DNA from: Aradus depressus
Lineage: Eukaryota; Arthropoda; Insecta; Hemiptera; Aradidae
Length of the DNA stretch: 64,000 nt
NCBI GenBank assembly: GCA_963662175.1
Contig: OY759223.1
Location: forward strand, 21,801,460 to 21,865,459
Direction of reading: 5' to 3'
A model generated the notes under the pieces. It made no database searches. It saw nothing but the letters and a program-made list of their open reading frames with translations, and was not told where the DNA came from. How positions within the stretch are numbered: position 1 is the first letter of the stretch; each line of letters starts with the position of its first letter. Below are positions 53,480 to 63,872 of this stretch, piece by piece. The position numbers and the translations under genes are program-made.

Positions 53480-54540
53480 ATAAATTGGTGTCGTCTTTAT
53501 AGGTGTCGTCTTAGAAGGTTCACAGATACACATGTAGATCATTTTTGGTATCAGGAAAACGAAAATAAGAAATTTGATTGAAAACTCGGCATCGATTTTA
53601 TGGCCGATTACAATAAGTATAGGAGAAACTTTTTGGATTGCCGGTTCTGGACCGCCACTCCTTGCACCAACCCAGAGGGCCCCCCTTTCCGAAAAATTTC
53701 TTGAGAGCGCTCAACTGCGCCTTTCAAGGCTAAACCAGAGAGCCCCCACTCTGTCACATATGTACTTTCCCAGAAGTTTCCGCTCTCCCAATTCAAGGTC
53801 ATTTTCCATATGGACAGATCCTTATTTCTTTCTTCTATTTTTTTTGATACTTCCCCACATCAATTGTCTTTTATAAACTTTTTTTTCCACTTGGCGTAGC
53901 CAATCGCCCCTCACAAAAAAAATTTCACTCCACCTTCCAGGCACTATCACGTCAGCCACTATGATGTTATCCTATAGTTGAGTTTTTCACTTTAAATCAC
54001 AATATACTCCCCCACAAGGAGGATGTAAAAAATCCTTGAATCACCGGAAATGTACATCCTCAGCACGAATTAAGGAAATACGTTTCCCAAAGTTGGATTT
54101 CTTCCAAAGCGAGATATCTGAAAATGCCCCATTTGAAAGGGGATGATGATTTTGACATCCAATTGATCACATTTGCAACAACCCTTGTCAAATACCATTT
54201 TCCCACAGATGGGCCAGCTAATAGGAGGGATTGTTTAGGCCAATGTTGGCCACATTTCTATAGCACGGCTCTCCCAGGTTCTTTGTGTCCAGTGCTTTTC
54301 ACTCGAACACTCCCCCCAAGGCTCTTTGTTGTAGCCAGACTATACAAAACTGAATTGGTCATATATCCGAAGTTTGGATACATTTGTCAAAAGTCTGCCC
54401 AATTCCGAACTGCCACAGGTCAATACTTTCTAGTTACAGAGAGAGAGGAATTTTTACTTCCACCAATACAAAGTATAAGGGAAGTTATGTAATCGGCCAA
54501 AAAATTCGATACTAAGTTTTTAAAGGAATTTCATGTTTTA
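53480..54540. repeat. Module-repeat region
   Basis: AACTCGGCATCGATTTTATG, GAATCACCGGAAATGTACAT and ATGTAATCGGCCAAAAAATT. A 122-codon frame at 54124-54492 ends in a module and has no recognised domain. Confidence 0.45.
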
Positions 54541-54544
54541 CGAC

Positions 54545-54960
54545 CCCCGATTTTTTTAATTTATTTATTCTACAATCTGTATAAACAATAACAATAAGCA
54601 GAAGTGATGACTAAGAAGACATGATAAAATAATAAGTTATACAAAATATTTAAAACATAATGAGAAGGAAAAAAAGAAATGAATAATGACAAAATAATAG
54701 CTAAAAAAAAATAACTAAATAAATTAAAATAATAAAAATAAAAATATATAAGAAACTGGACGAGGACAGCACCAGTAGGATTCCCGCACACTGCCATATA
54801 CCACTCTCCAACTAGGGGAGAGGGGAGGAGGCGGCGGGAGACCAGCGCTGACCCTACCACACTGCCCAACCATCCACTGCCCAGCAGTGGAGGAAGACCA
54901 GCAGGTGGGGCGTCGAAAGGAGAGAAGCGTGAGGGCAGAAATCGGTCATCACTCCCTTAA
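54545..54960 (-). other. Possible non-LTR 3' UTR
   Basis: A-rich on + (54560-54750) after a GC-rich block with GGGGAGAGGGGAGGAGGCGG. No protein evidence. Confidence 0.25.
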
Positions 54961-55600
54961 GTTGAGCGCCATATGTATAGATATGATACATTTCGTGCCT
55001 AAATATTGCATAAATATGATGCAAATAAAGATGGATGGTTTAGGGTTCTAGTATAGATCTAATGCAAGGTTATCAGGCAGTTCAAATGGGGAGTTGATCT
55101 TGGATGGTCTCTTCCCACCACAAACAATAATCAGCATTCAACTTTCCCGCGAAAAACAAGTATAACCTCTTTCAATGTTATATCCATCTTACTGGCTGCA
55201 GTCATCGACCCTTACATTTCCTCAATTTAAGTGTATAAATTGTATTATTGTATACATTTATTGTTGTTTTTTTAGTTCTGGAGAATTGTTTTTTTGTTTT
55301 ATAAATAAAATAATTATAAAATACTGTTTAAAAATAAGTTGTATAAAATGTATACAAGTGGTTCTGGCTGTAAAAATTCGAAAATTTACAACACCAGGCC
55401 ACATGTTTCAATTTGATACATAAGCCATTTTGTTTATGGGGAGAGCTAAAACTTGCATACAAATGGTAGAAAACATTTATTATGTGGTAATTTATATGAA
55501 TAAAAAAAAAAAACAGGCGTGGCCTGGAGGAGTGAACTAGGACTTATCGGCTTGGCCTGGCAGCGTTCCTTTATGAAACAGCGCTGGCAGTCAACGTGTT
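54961..55600. other. No gene seen
   Basis: AT-rich; no splice-exon pattern or repeat recognised. Confidence 0.35.
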
Positions 55601-56350
55601 AGAAATGGCTTGAAAAACGACCACCGATTAAAAAAAAAAAAGAAGTCTGTAAACACGATAACTTTTGATAGAATGAACGTATCGGCACGATATTTTATAT
55701 GTGTATCCACAACCACATAACGACGACACCTATTGGTTTTCCTTGGAATCAGCTGAAGACAACGGAATGTCGGAGGGGGCTCAACTCAAAACCCCATTAA
55801 CTGCCGATAATGAATGTATCGGCATGAAATTATGTATGAAAATTTAATAGTCCATATGTAAGATAGATGTTGATTATAAGCGCAAACGGATGACTAGTTT
55901 TGAAGGGGGAGCGAAAAATCAATTGATTATTTTGTACTGGGGAAGTACATTACCGACGAATACTTTTCTTACAATTTATTTTGTTTTTCTAATCATTTCT
56001 TCTTTTCTTTTGTTAGTTCCTTTTATCATTCTAGCTCATTTAAAATGCAACGTTAATTAATTAAAATAAGGCAAAACGACTTATTTACAGCCACTTAACT
56101 AAAATAAGTTAGCTCCCAAAACTGGAGAATCCTCTTAAAACTTTTGGTTCTTTATTTAAAACATTAACTGACTGGAGAATATTTAAATACGAACGCCATC
56201 TCTTGGGATTAATAATTATTAAATATTATCTTTTGTACTTTCTAGAACTTAGAGGGGGGGGGGGGGGGGGGGGGGGGGGTACATACTTAGTGGACATTAC
56301 TTCCCCAGCTATTCGAAGTAATTGAAGTAGTCACAAGTAGACCCCCAAGT
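55601..56350. repeat. Module-repeat region with poly-G
   Basis: GATAGAATGAACGTATCGGC, AACTGCCGATAATGAATGTA, GGGAAGTACATTACCGACGA. G26 at 56254-56279 directly precedes TACATACTTAGTGGACATTA, which recurs at 57525 after the pyrimidine tract. Confidence 0.6.
56254..56279 (+). repeat. Poly-G run, 26 bases
   Basis: Longest homopolymer in the window. Confidence 0.95.
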
Positions 56351-56399
56351 AAGGAAGTCTGTCTCAGTATCAATAATGCTATTTTTAAACCAAAATTTT

Positions 56400-56546
56400 A
56401 TATGAATAGAAGAGAATAGAATAGAATTGTTTTTATTGAAAATAAGAATACAAAATTATACCAAGAAATTTACAAAGAAAAAACACTTAGACAATGGTTG
56501 TTGCAAAAACGACCTCATTTATTTATTTATTTTTTCGCTAAATCTT
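56400..56546 (-). mobile_element. Probable non-LTR 3' tail, target of SINE-B
   Basis: AGAATAGAATAGAATTGTTT then TTATTGAAAATAAGAATAC looks like a minus-strand LINE tail (ATTCT repeats). Its sequence continues after SINE-B at 56756. Confidence 0.35.
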
Positions 56547-56755
56547 TTTTTTTTTTTTTTTTTTTCGGCCTTATGTACGGTGCATATTAGCCATGTCAAT
56601 GTGTTATTTAGTTAGATTTGTGACATCCATGGCCCCGGGAGGGAGTTCTATCTACGAAATAAAACTCACTCCCGGACGGGATTCGAACCCGCAAACCATG
56701 GTGAGACCATGCGACCAAAGCCCTACGCTCTAGCCCGCACGGCCACCATGGCTCC
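56547..56755 (-). mobile_element. SINE-B, second tRNA-derived SINE, 12-bp TSD
   Basis: TSD TCGCTAAATCTT at 56535-56546 and 56756-56767. On the minus strand it starts GAGGAGCCATGGTGGCCGTG, has an A box like GTGGCCGTGCGGGCTAGAGC, B box GCGGGTTCGAATCCCGTCC, a body of about 100 bp and a poly-A tail (T run at about 56547-56564 on +). It is unrelated to SINE-A outside the promoter boxes. The variable-loop-sized gap suggests a class II (Ser/Leu-like) tRNA ancestor, which is inference. Confidence 0.92.
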
Positions 56756-56767
56756 TCGCTAAATCTT

Positions 56768-56907
56768 ATTTAATAACAAAATTGTTTTGTCTTGTAGAAA
56801 AAATTTGTAGAAAAAAAACAGCCCCGGTTCACAAATATCAATTTATCTCAATTTGGACCGAAACGAGAGTTTCAAGTATAAACAGCCAATGTTATTATTA
56901 CGTTTTT
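56768..56907. other. No gene seen
   Basis: Short AT-rich spacer between two SINEs. Confidence 0.4.
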
Positions 56908-57118
56908 GAGGCATTGGTAGCACAGAGATAGCATGCTTGCTGACTATAAGATCCCGGGTTCGAAACCCGGCCAAGGCTCATGAAAAAATGTAGGTTAAGC
57001 AATATGTAGGATTCTCACAGTCGAGTCGGGCTCATGACCATTCAGAGCAACGAAACAGCACTTTGGTAGTCGGTGATATGACCTCGTAGTTGAAGCCCGA
57101 GCATGATTTACAATAATT
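56908..57118 (+). mobile_element. SINE-A short variant
   Basis: A box GGTAGCACAGAGATAGC, B box CGGGTTCGAAACCCGG, then directly TAGGTTAAGCAATATGTAGG and GAGTCGGGCTCATGACCATT; the central 110 bp (CTGGGAGG to GACCCC) are missing. It may be a subfamily, since the satellite at 2274 also joins SINE parts with deletions. Confidence 0.8.
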
Positions 57119-57119
57119 A

Positions 57120-57525
57120 TCAACTCTTTTCCCCTCCCTCCCTTACTCTCTCTCTTCTCTCTCTTTCTATTTCTTTCCCTCCTCCCTTTCACTCTCTTTC
57201 TCCTCTTCTTACTTGCTCTCTCTCTCCCTTTCACTCTCTTTCTCCTCTTCTTCTTATTCTCTCTTTCCCCTTCTCCCTCCCTCCCTTCCACACACTCTCT
57301 CTCCCTCCCTTTCACTCTCTTTCTCCTCTTCTTACTCGCTCTCTCTCTCTGTCTCTCTCTCCGTTTCACTCTCTTTCTCCTTTTCTTCTTACTCTCTCTT
57401 TCCCCTTCTCCCTCCCTCCCTTTCACTCTCTCTCTCTCTCTCTCTTTTTCTTTCAATCTCTCTCTCTCTTTTTCTTTCACTCTCTCTCCCTCCCTTCCTC
57501 CCTTTCACTCTCTTTCTCCTCTTAC
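57120..57525 (+). repeat. Pyrimidine tract (CT-rich minisatellite), about 400 bp
   Basis: Almost pure C/T. A loose unit CCCTTTCACTCTCTTTCTCC plus TCTTCTTACT is repeated. Open frames on both strands (Ser/Leu/Pro-rich, and Arg/Glu/Lys-rich on the reverse) are artefacts of composition. Confidence 0.92.
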
Positions 57526-57890
57526 ATACTTAGTGGACATTACTTCCCCAGCTATTCGAAGTAATTGAAGTATTGAGTTCTCATCGAAATTTGAAGTTTT
57601 CCGACCCCCTGATTCCAAAAATGTATTAAAAAAAAGGATTATCTGGGGCTTAACAAAAAAACTGCCCTTTTTATGAATGTACTGGAAGGAAATTGATTAT
57701 GTAAATCCCTTTTTATATGTGTATTCAGAGCCCGAAAAGGCTACACATATTTTCATCCAAATCGGTCAGAAGAAAAAAGGGAATCAGAGAGAGGACTCAA
57801 AAACATTTTTAACCAAACAATCGTCTGGTCTTGGAGAGAGAGTGAGAACTTTATTGATTATTTCGGTCTGGGACGTTAACTACTCGTATA
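57526..57890. repeat. Module-repeat block
   Basis: TACATACTTAGTGGACATTA duplicates 56279-56329 for 50 bases; then module words to 57890. Confidence 0.6.
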
Positions 57891-57891
57891 T

Positions 57892-58080
57892 ATAGTTAGT
57901 TACTATGACTCATGCCCGGGCTTTTAACTACGAGCTCTTTCGACTCTACATCGAGTCCTAAATTTTGACTATATAGATTTATTCACATTAGGTATCATCC
58001 GAAGAATGGCATGTTCAAAATTTTTTTTTCACTTCCAGATAAAAACCTAAGGACCTACCTCTGAACTACCGGCGCTCCTC
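57892..58080 (-). mobile_element. SINE-A copy, internally deleted
   Basis: TGACTCATGCCCGGGCTTTT at the 3' end, ACCGGCGCTCC at the 5' end, about half the body missing. Confidence 0.8.
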
Positions 58081-58097
58081 ACATCAATTGATTTTCA

Positions 58098-58382
58098 GAT
58101 AGCGCCGGTAGCACGGTGGTATGCGTGCTTGCCTTCTGAGTTCAAGATCGTGGGTTTGAAACCCGGCCGAGGTCCTTAGTTTATTTTATCTGGGAGGTAA
58201 AATAAACTTAAGCACTCCGGAATGGGACGTTAAGCGATGGTCCCGATGTCAGGTACTCGTTAAAGCCCCCTGCTCTTGGTGAATAAAAATTTAGGGTAGG
58301 CAACATTTTTTTTCCAACTGTAGAGTCTGGCTCATGTCCACCAGAGTGACGAAAGAGTGCTCTGTTATTAGGCGATATGACC
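58098..58382 (+). mobile_element. SINE-A copy, head to head with the previous one
   Basis: TAGCGCCGGTAGCACGGTGG, B box GTGGGTTTGAAACCCGG, body to TTATTAGGCGATATGACC. The 5' ends of the two copies are 17 bp apart. Confidence 0.88.
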
Positions 58383-58945
58383 AACGATTTTTTAAATATA
58401 AATATTAATAATTCCAGAATCCTGGTATTTTGGCGTTCCTAGCCCCGGGAATTTGGGGGTTACAGTAACTCTTGTTGTTACGAGTCCTATCATCCATCAG
58501 AAGGTGGTTCCTCCTGTTCGCCTCATTTGTCACATTCCGAATACCCCACACTGTCTTACAGCCCGCCCATTTCTCCTCTCCTCACCCTTCCGTCACTCAC
58601 CTATGTATTCAGCCCCATTTCGGTCAAAGTCGAGTAGAAAACCATTTCAGGCCCATTATCGAAGAGGTCGACTGGGGTCGTTCGACTATTCAATCATTCA
58701 TGATCGAACATTTACTGTCTAATACTCAATTGACAGTTGACTCTATACGGAGAACGTTTCTTTTTTCCTTAAAGTAGTCGAAATTATTGGGGTGGGGTCA
58801 AAAAAAATACTTCCCACAACCAAAGGAGTGGGGAGCAGAAAGTGCCATCTTAAGTCGGCGCTCCTGGTTTATAGAGAAGGTTTAGCAGTTACTGTATACT
58901 TCATATGTAAATTCTACGTCTTCAGCACTGAGTACGAGAATAGTC
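58383..58945. other. No gene seen
   Basis: Two overlapping ORFs of about 90-100 codons have no recognised domain and no splice context; likely chance. Slightly less AT-rich than average. Confidence 0.35.
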
Positions 58946-58948
58946 TAA

Positions 58949-59335
58949 AGCCGCGTTTACAGTATGTAGCAAAACAGCTATATAGCCGAGCTATATGTAG
59001 CTGAGGTATATAGCTATGACTAAAAACGTTTCGTTGTGTAACTGTAGCAGCTGTATGGACATGTACTTGATGAAATCAATCAGTTTACTTCGAGATGGCA
59101 AGCACACAACTGACGAGCGTCTTCAGGCGACAGCTACATAGCTGTGCTACAACAAAAAACGCGCTTCCAGCCCGGCTATATAGCTCAGCTGCATAGTTCC
59201 CTTTGATCTTAACGACAACCGATGGGAAACTCATTTCCAGTTATATAGCTCTTGAATTGATCTATATAGCCGGACTATATAGCTGTTTTCGGGTGGCGTT
59301 TTCAAAAATTTGTAGCACAGCTGCTAAACGCGGCA
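58949..59335. mobile_element. Harbinger MITE with CTATATAGC-rich ends, TAA TSD
   Basis: 387 bp between TAA (58946-58948) and TAA (59336-59338). Ends AGCCGCGTTTACAGTATGTA and, reversed, TGCCGCGTTTAGCAGCTGTG. Both subterminal regions are dense in AGCTATATAGC palindromes. The right part, reversed, matches 60182-60430 closely (CGCCACCCGAAAACAG, GAAATGAGTTTCCC), linking it to a copy with transposase coding. Confidence 0.88.
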
Positions 59336-59338
59336 TAA

Positions 59339-60178
59339 TTCATAGTGACCAGAAGAAGGGACATGGAGGTGTCCCTAAATATTGTCAAAAAAGAAGACGC
59401 CTCTGGAAAAAAAATTCCAGAAAAAATGAACATAACATACCAGAGAAGCTTAAGAAACACAAAGAGTACGTATTGAAATATAATAATAATAAATAAATAA
59501 ATAAAAATAAAAATATTTTGCCATTGGTAAGAAAGAGTGAGAAAACAACAGGAAAATAATTGAAAATAACAATTCAAAAGAAAGAAATATCATTTTACAT
59601 TAAGGCTGAAAGTTGAAAGTTTTGATTAAAATTGTAAAAACAACTCATGAAAAAGAAATCGAGTTAGAGTTGCCCAACGTAAAATATGGCCGACTTACTT
59701 CCAGGAGATGCGTAAAGATGAAGAAAATGTTTAATTTTCTCCAGTGATCTTAAAATTTAATATTACATCTATTAAATTTCTTTGACAGTATCTAATTTAA
59801 ACAAGTTCGTTATGGATCGTAACATTCTATGTTTTTCAACTTATTTTTTCTGATTATTTCTCTTTAAAAAAAAAAAAAATAGTAACACATCGTTTTGAAG
59901 ATGTGAATTTGACAGTTCAGAAATATATTTAAAATAATTTAGAAGCGAAAAGTTAATTACAAGAAAATGTTCTCAAAAATATATTCTTATTAAAAAATGT
60001 TATTTTATTTATTTTTTATTAAAGAGGAAAAACTTTTGTTGGTAAGACCAGAGAGGAGTACGATAAGTAGGAAACACAGTTAAATTTCAGCAAAATCGAC
60101 CGAAGGGAAGAGGGTGATCAATGGGGGCTCATGAATGTATCGAAACAAAATTTAGTATATGGATTCAGAAGTCATATG
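59339..60178. other. Non-coding, AT-rich
   Basis: An (AAT)n/(AAAT)n run at 59480-59510; module words at 60085-60178. No gene. Confidence 0.4.
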
Positions 60179-60181
60179 TAA

Positions 60182-60640
60182 TGCCGGGTTTACACTATGT
60201 AGCTTTACAGCTATATAGCCGAGCTATGTAGCTGTGCTACAAGTTTTCCAAAACGCCACCCGAAAACAGATATATAGTCCGGCTATATAGCTTAATTCAA
60301 GAGCTATATAGCAAGAAATGAGTTTCCCGTCGGTTGTTGTTAAGGTCAAAGGGATCTATATAGCTGAGCTATGTAGCCGGGCTAGAAGCGCGTGTTTTGT
60401 TGTAGCACAGCTATATAGCTGTCCCCCGAAGACGCTAGTCAGATGTGTTTTTCACGAGCAGATATATCTTTTCTAAAGTTAGTGTCTTTCTTTTCAATGT
60501 TGTGTCCAATGGTGCAGAGTAGATATTCGAAATCAGCACTTGTCATTCGTAAGAAGTTTTTAATACTTCCATCGCAGCGAATTTCATAACACAATGACGC
60601 GTCTTCTGCATTATCGTCTAGGTTCAAATCATTTAACATA
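60182..60640 (-). mobile_element. Harbinger derivative, one end only
   Basis: TAA (60179-60181) precedes TGCCGGGTTTACACTATGTA, the same TIR family as 58949. The terminal 240 bp are followed by a minus-strand transposase fragment. The other TIR is not found, so the element is truncated or its end has decayed between 60640 and 60760. Confidence 0.78.
60439..60639 (-). pseudogene. Harbinger transposase fragment
   Basis: 66 residues: YEIRCDGSIKNFLRMTSADF, EYLLCTIGHNIEKKDTNFRK, DISAREKHI. The FLRMTxxDFEYLLxxIGxxI and KKDTNFRxxISxREK segments are conserved in HARBI1-like transposases just before the catalytic domain, which is deleted. Confidence 0.85.
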
Positions 60641-60759
60641 CGATAATAGATAGGTATTGTTCATTCGGCACAGGAAATGACGTCATCCAGTGTGGTGCAA
60701 CATTGCCTAAACCACCGCCCCCATAGCTCGCGCGCAGCTCTCAATCAATGTACTTCCCC

Positions 60760-60942
60760 AGAAGTTTTCCATTCTTCCCACCAACTTCTCACTACATCAG
60801 CCATCTTCATATATTCACATAAATATGAAGCGAAGTTTTTCACAGAATTTCATTTTCTCGACGATTCCAAATATGAAAAAAAAAACCTGTGTGTGTCTGT
60901 CAATACGATTACTCCCGATAGAATGAATGTATCATCAGGAAA
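60760..60942. repeat. Module-repeat block
   Basis: GTCTGTCAATACGATTACTC, CCGATAGAATGAATGTATCA; interrupted by the SINE at 60943 and resumed at 61283 with ATGAAATTTTATATTT. Confidence 0.6.
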
Positions 60943-61282
60943 GAGGGCGCCGGTAGCTCAATGGTATGCGTGCTTGTCTTCTGAGCTCAAGATCGTGGGT
61001 TCGAAACCCGACCGAGGCTCTTAGTTTATTTTATCTGGGAGGTAAATTAAACTTGAGGACGCCGTCCTTCAGATGGGACGTTAAGCGATGGTAGCCTGTA
61101 CTATGTCAGGTACTCGTTAAAGACCCCTGCCCTAGATGAATAAAAATTTAGGTTAGGCATAGTTTAGGACTCCCACAGTAGAGTCGGTCTCATGTCCACC
61201 AGAGTGACGAAAGTGCGTTCTGGTAGTAGGCGATATGAACTCATAGTTAAAGCCCGGGCATGTGTCATAAAACCTAACCTAA
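60943..61282 (+). mobile_element. SINE-A copy, full length
   Basis: GAGGGCGCCGGTAGCTCAAT start, perfect B box GTGGGTTCGAAACCCG, complete body, and AAAACCTAACCTAA tail. Inserted inside one module so the module sequence is split at ATGTATC/ATGAAATT. Confidence 0.92.
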
Positions 61283-61797
61283 ATGAAATTTTATATTTAA
61301 AGTCAAAACCTAATGAGGACATAACCAGTCAAATTTCAGCGATATCGGCTCAGTAACTTTCTATGTAAATTAGTTTCAGTCAATTAAATTCATTCTGGGG
61401 AAGTACCATTGCATGTGATTCACCGACGACTTTTTTTTTTTATATAGCCTGGAAATCTTGATGATCTAGCCTTGGTTCCAGAGTGGGGAATGCGAAAATG
61501 GAGACATTTGAGGGCTGCGTCCTAATGGGGACGTTGAAAGCCCTGGAACCTCCCCCCACACCAGACAGTACAATACAGAAGAAATGAGGTTAATCCGTCC
61601 GATAAGGGGCTTAACTCCCAACCCCGACATGGCCAAATGTGAAGGGGACCAACCGACAAAATCCAGGGATTTTCCTTATCACAACAGTTCGCCTACACAA
61701 CACAAACACACAGACAAAAAAACCTTTCATTTCTAATAGTGGAAAGACCAATTTTTAAAACAAGCTGTAGCAGAAGTTCTAATGGGCCTTTTCAAGA
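61283..61797. other. Module remnant and an unassigned GC-richer block
   Basis: To 61440 module text. 61441-61740 is less AT-rich (CTAGCCTTGGTTCCAGAGTG, GGACGTTGAAAGCCCTGGAA) with no ORF; possibly another interspersed repeat. Confidence 0.4.
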
Positions 61798-62070
61798 TAT
61801 TGAGCTGGTAGTTCAAAGCAAGAGTGCTTGTCTACTGAGCTCAAGATCATTGGTTTAAAAACCGACCTAGGCTTGAGCACTCCATCGGATGGGACGTTAA
61901 GAACCTGTACGATGTTAGATACTCGTATAAGACCCATACTCTAGGTGAATAAACCTGGATATGCAAAATTTAAGACTCCCACAATAGATTCGGTCTCATC
62001 TCCCCCAGAGCGACGAATGACTATTCTCATAATAGTAGTTAAAGCCCGGGCATGAGTCACTATAACTAAC
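61798..62070 (+). mobile_element. SINE-A copy, old and diverged
   Basis: GAGCTGGTAGTTCAAAGCAA head, B box GGTTTAAAAACCG, shortened body to GCCCGGGCATGAGTCACTAT. Confidence 0.75.
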
Positions 62071-62099
62071 AAGATACCTATCATGTGGAAATTCAAGTT

Positions 62100-62560
62100 G
62101 CAATAAAGTATCAATAACTAACAAGATAAATAAATAAAACAAACTTTTTTTTTTGTGATAATAATAATAATAAACGTCTTTATTTCTTTTTCTTTTTACA
62201 GATGTACATTAATAATAATAATAATATTGACAGACAATATTCATGGTCAAATTGACCGTCTGAGGGGTTATCTCTTTTATTAAATTAAATTCTGAAACTA
62301 AATAGTTCAACTCTATAATTCCAGGCCGCATTGCAATAGTTAATTATACTTTTGTGATTTCCTCCATTTATATTTTCAATAAACTGATTATAGCTTATTT
62401 CTGTTTTATTAAAATAGATACGATGAAATTCTTTTAAGATGGGGCTTACGGCAATAAAGAGAAACACATCTTCATCTTGCTTGTTATTGCACTTGGAGTA
62501 AACAACTTCTAAGTTGAGGAACGCGGACATATTGTGGAAACTTGTAATAAATGAATAAAA
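62100..62560 (-). mobile_element. Possible non-LTR 3' part
   Basis: On the minus strand an open frame (62285 to about 62560; FLNLEVVYSKCNNKQDEDVF, IHRIYFNKT-like, NYCNAAWNYRVELFSFRI) ends 50-130 bp before AAT-repeat tails at 62155-62173 and 62209-62226. The layout is that of a LINE 3' end, but I do not recognise the protein. Confidence 0.35.
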
Positions 62561-62657
62561 CAAACTTATTTTTGAAATATTGTCTATTCCACTAAAGATA
62601 TATATATATATCTTTAGTGGAATAGACAATATTTCAAAAATAAGTTTGTTTTATTCA
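62552..62657. repeat. Perfect 106-bp palindrome
   Basis: 53-base arms without mismatch or spacer: TGAATAAAACAAACTTATTT to the centre ATATATATAT and back. The arms contain ATATTGTCTATTCCAC/GTGGAATAGACAATAT, close to a Penelope end seen at 6829 and 36317. Confidence 0.97.
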
Positions 62658-63870
62658 CTTGGAGTAAAGTTTGATTTCTTTAGTTTAGGAATATTTATTT
62701 AGGTAAACAAGTTCAACTCGTACCTTCAGCACCCACCTTATAGAATTCGCATTCATCTCTGAGAAAGTAACTTTATTATCCGTACATAAGAAAGTAGTGA
62801 AATAATTAAGTTAAAGCCCGTGACATTAAATTTTGAGGAATTAAGCTTTCAAATTTATTGTTCATCAGTTTCTTTTATACAAGAAATTATAGGTTTGTGA
62901 TAGCTAAAATAAGATATATACAACTGTGATTGTAGTGTCTCTAAATACCGCGAGACTGCAGCGTCGATAGTAGTTTTCGAATTAGTTGTTGAAATACTTC
63001 GATTCGTATGCATTTGTAGATTAAGTTTGTCATTTAAAAATGAAATAAGCTGTTCGGTATCTCCTGAAATGGTAAAACATTATCTTATTTGTTGTGACAA
63101 TATGATAACAAATATATTATTTATTACTCAAAAACAGCTGACATCACAGATAAAGAATTGTGTAGTTGTGTGTGCGCTGTATGCGCAACCATCCGACACA
63201 CATACATACGCATGCACATCAACGAGACTTACGCTCTGACGATCTGACATAGCCCCTACCGACAGCTAAGATGTTTACACATCTTTCTTTATTTTTTATT
63301 ATATGTTTCGCAATATCTCTGCAAAAAAAAATGTTAAGTATTATTAGATATTATACTAATTTCAGTTATATTTGGAAATCCTCTCACGGCTGATATAAAA
63401 GAGACAGTTCATTGTAAGACTGGACTGGTATTACCCTCTTGTTATGGAAGGACCGTCCCAGTCAGGACTATCAAAGAGGATGTTGTAGTTAGTCCGAGAC
63501 CATTACCATTGGCAGTTACCATTGGCTTCCAATATCAGAAATTAGCTTACTTCAGGCCTCAATAACAGTCAATTTATGGTAACATTTTCTTCCAGCTTTA
63601 CACCCTTTCCCCTTAAGATCGGATTAATCAAGTTTTGGTTTTTTTATTCAACTTTTCATTACTAAATTGTTCACTCTCATCCAGATATTACCATCCAATT
63701 CAGTCTATAATCGAGTATCAATTCAGTCTATAATCGAGTATCAATTCCCATTTTTATCATCCTATGAAGTTAAAAGGCATGAAATTGCCTAGTAATGTAA
63801 ATAAGACTTTTTTTTAGCTCTTCTCCCCTATCATTATATTTTTCTTTTTAATATTTATAGACAAATCTTG
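62658..63870. other. No gene seen
   Basis: AT-rich. TACCATTGGCAGTTACCATT at 63504 and a 24-bp direct repeat (ATTCAGTCTATAATCGAGTA at 63697 and 63721) are the only local structures. Confidence 0.4.
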
Positions 63871-63872
63871 TA

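Noticed and set aside
54124..54492. 122-codon frame
   Set aside because: No recognised domain; embedded in module repeat text.
57103..57564. Long Ser/Leu/Pro and Lys/Arg/Glu frames
   Set aside because: Composition artefact of the pyrimidine tract.
58453..58777. Two overlapping frames of about 90-100 codons
   Set aside because: Overlap in different frames, low-complexity translation, no splice or promoter context.
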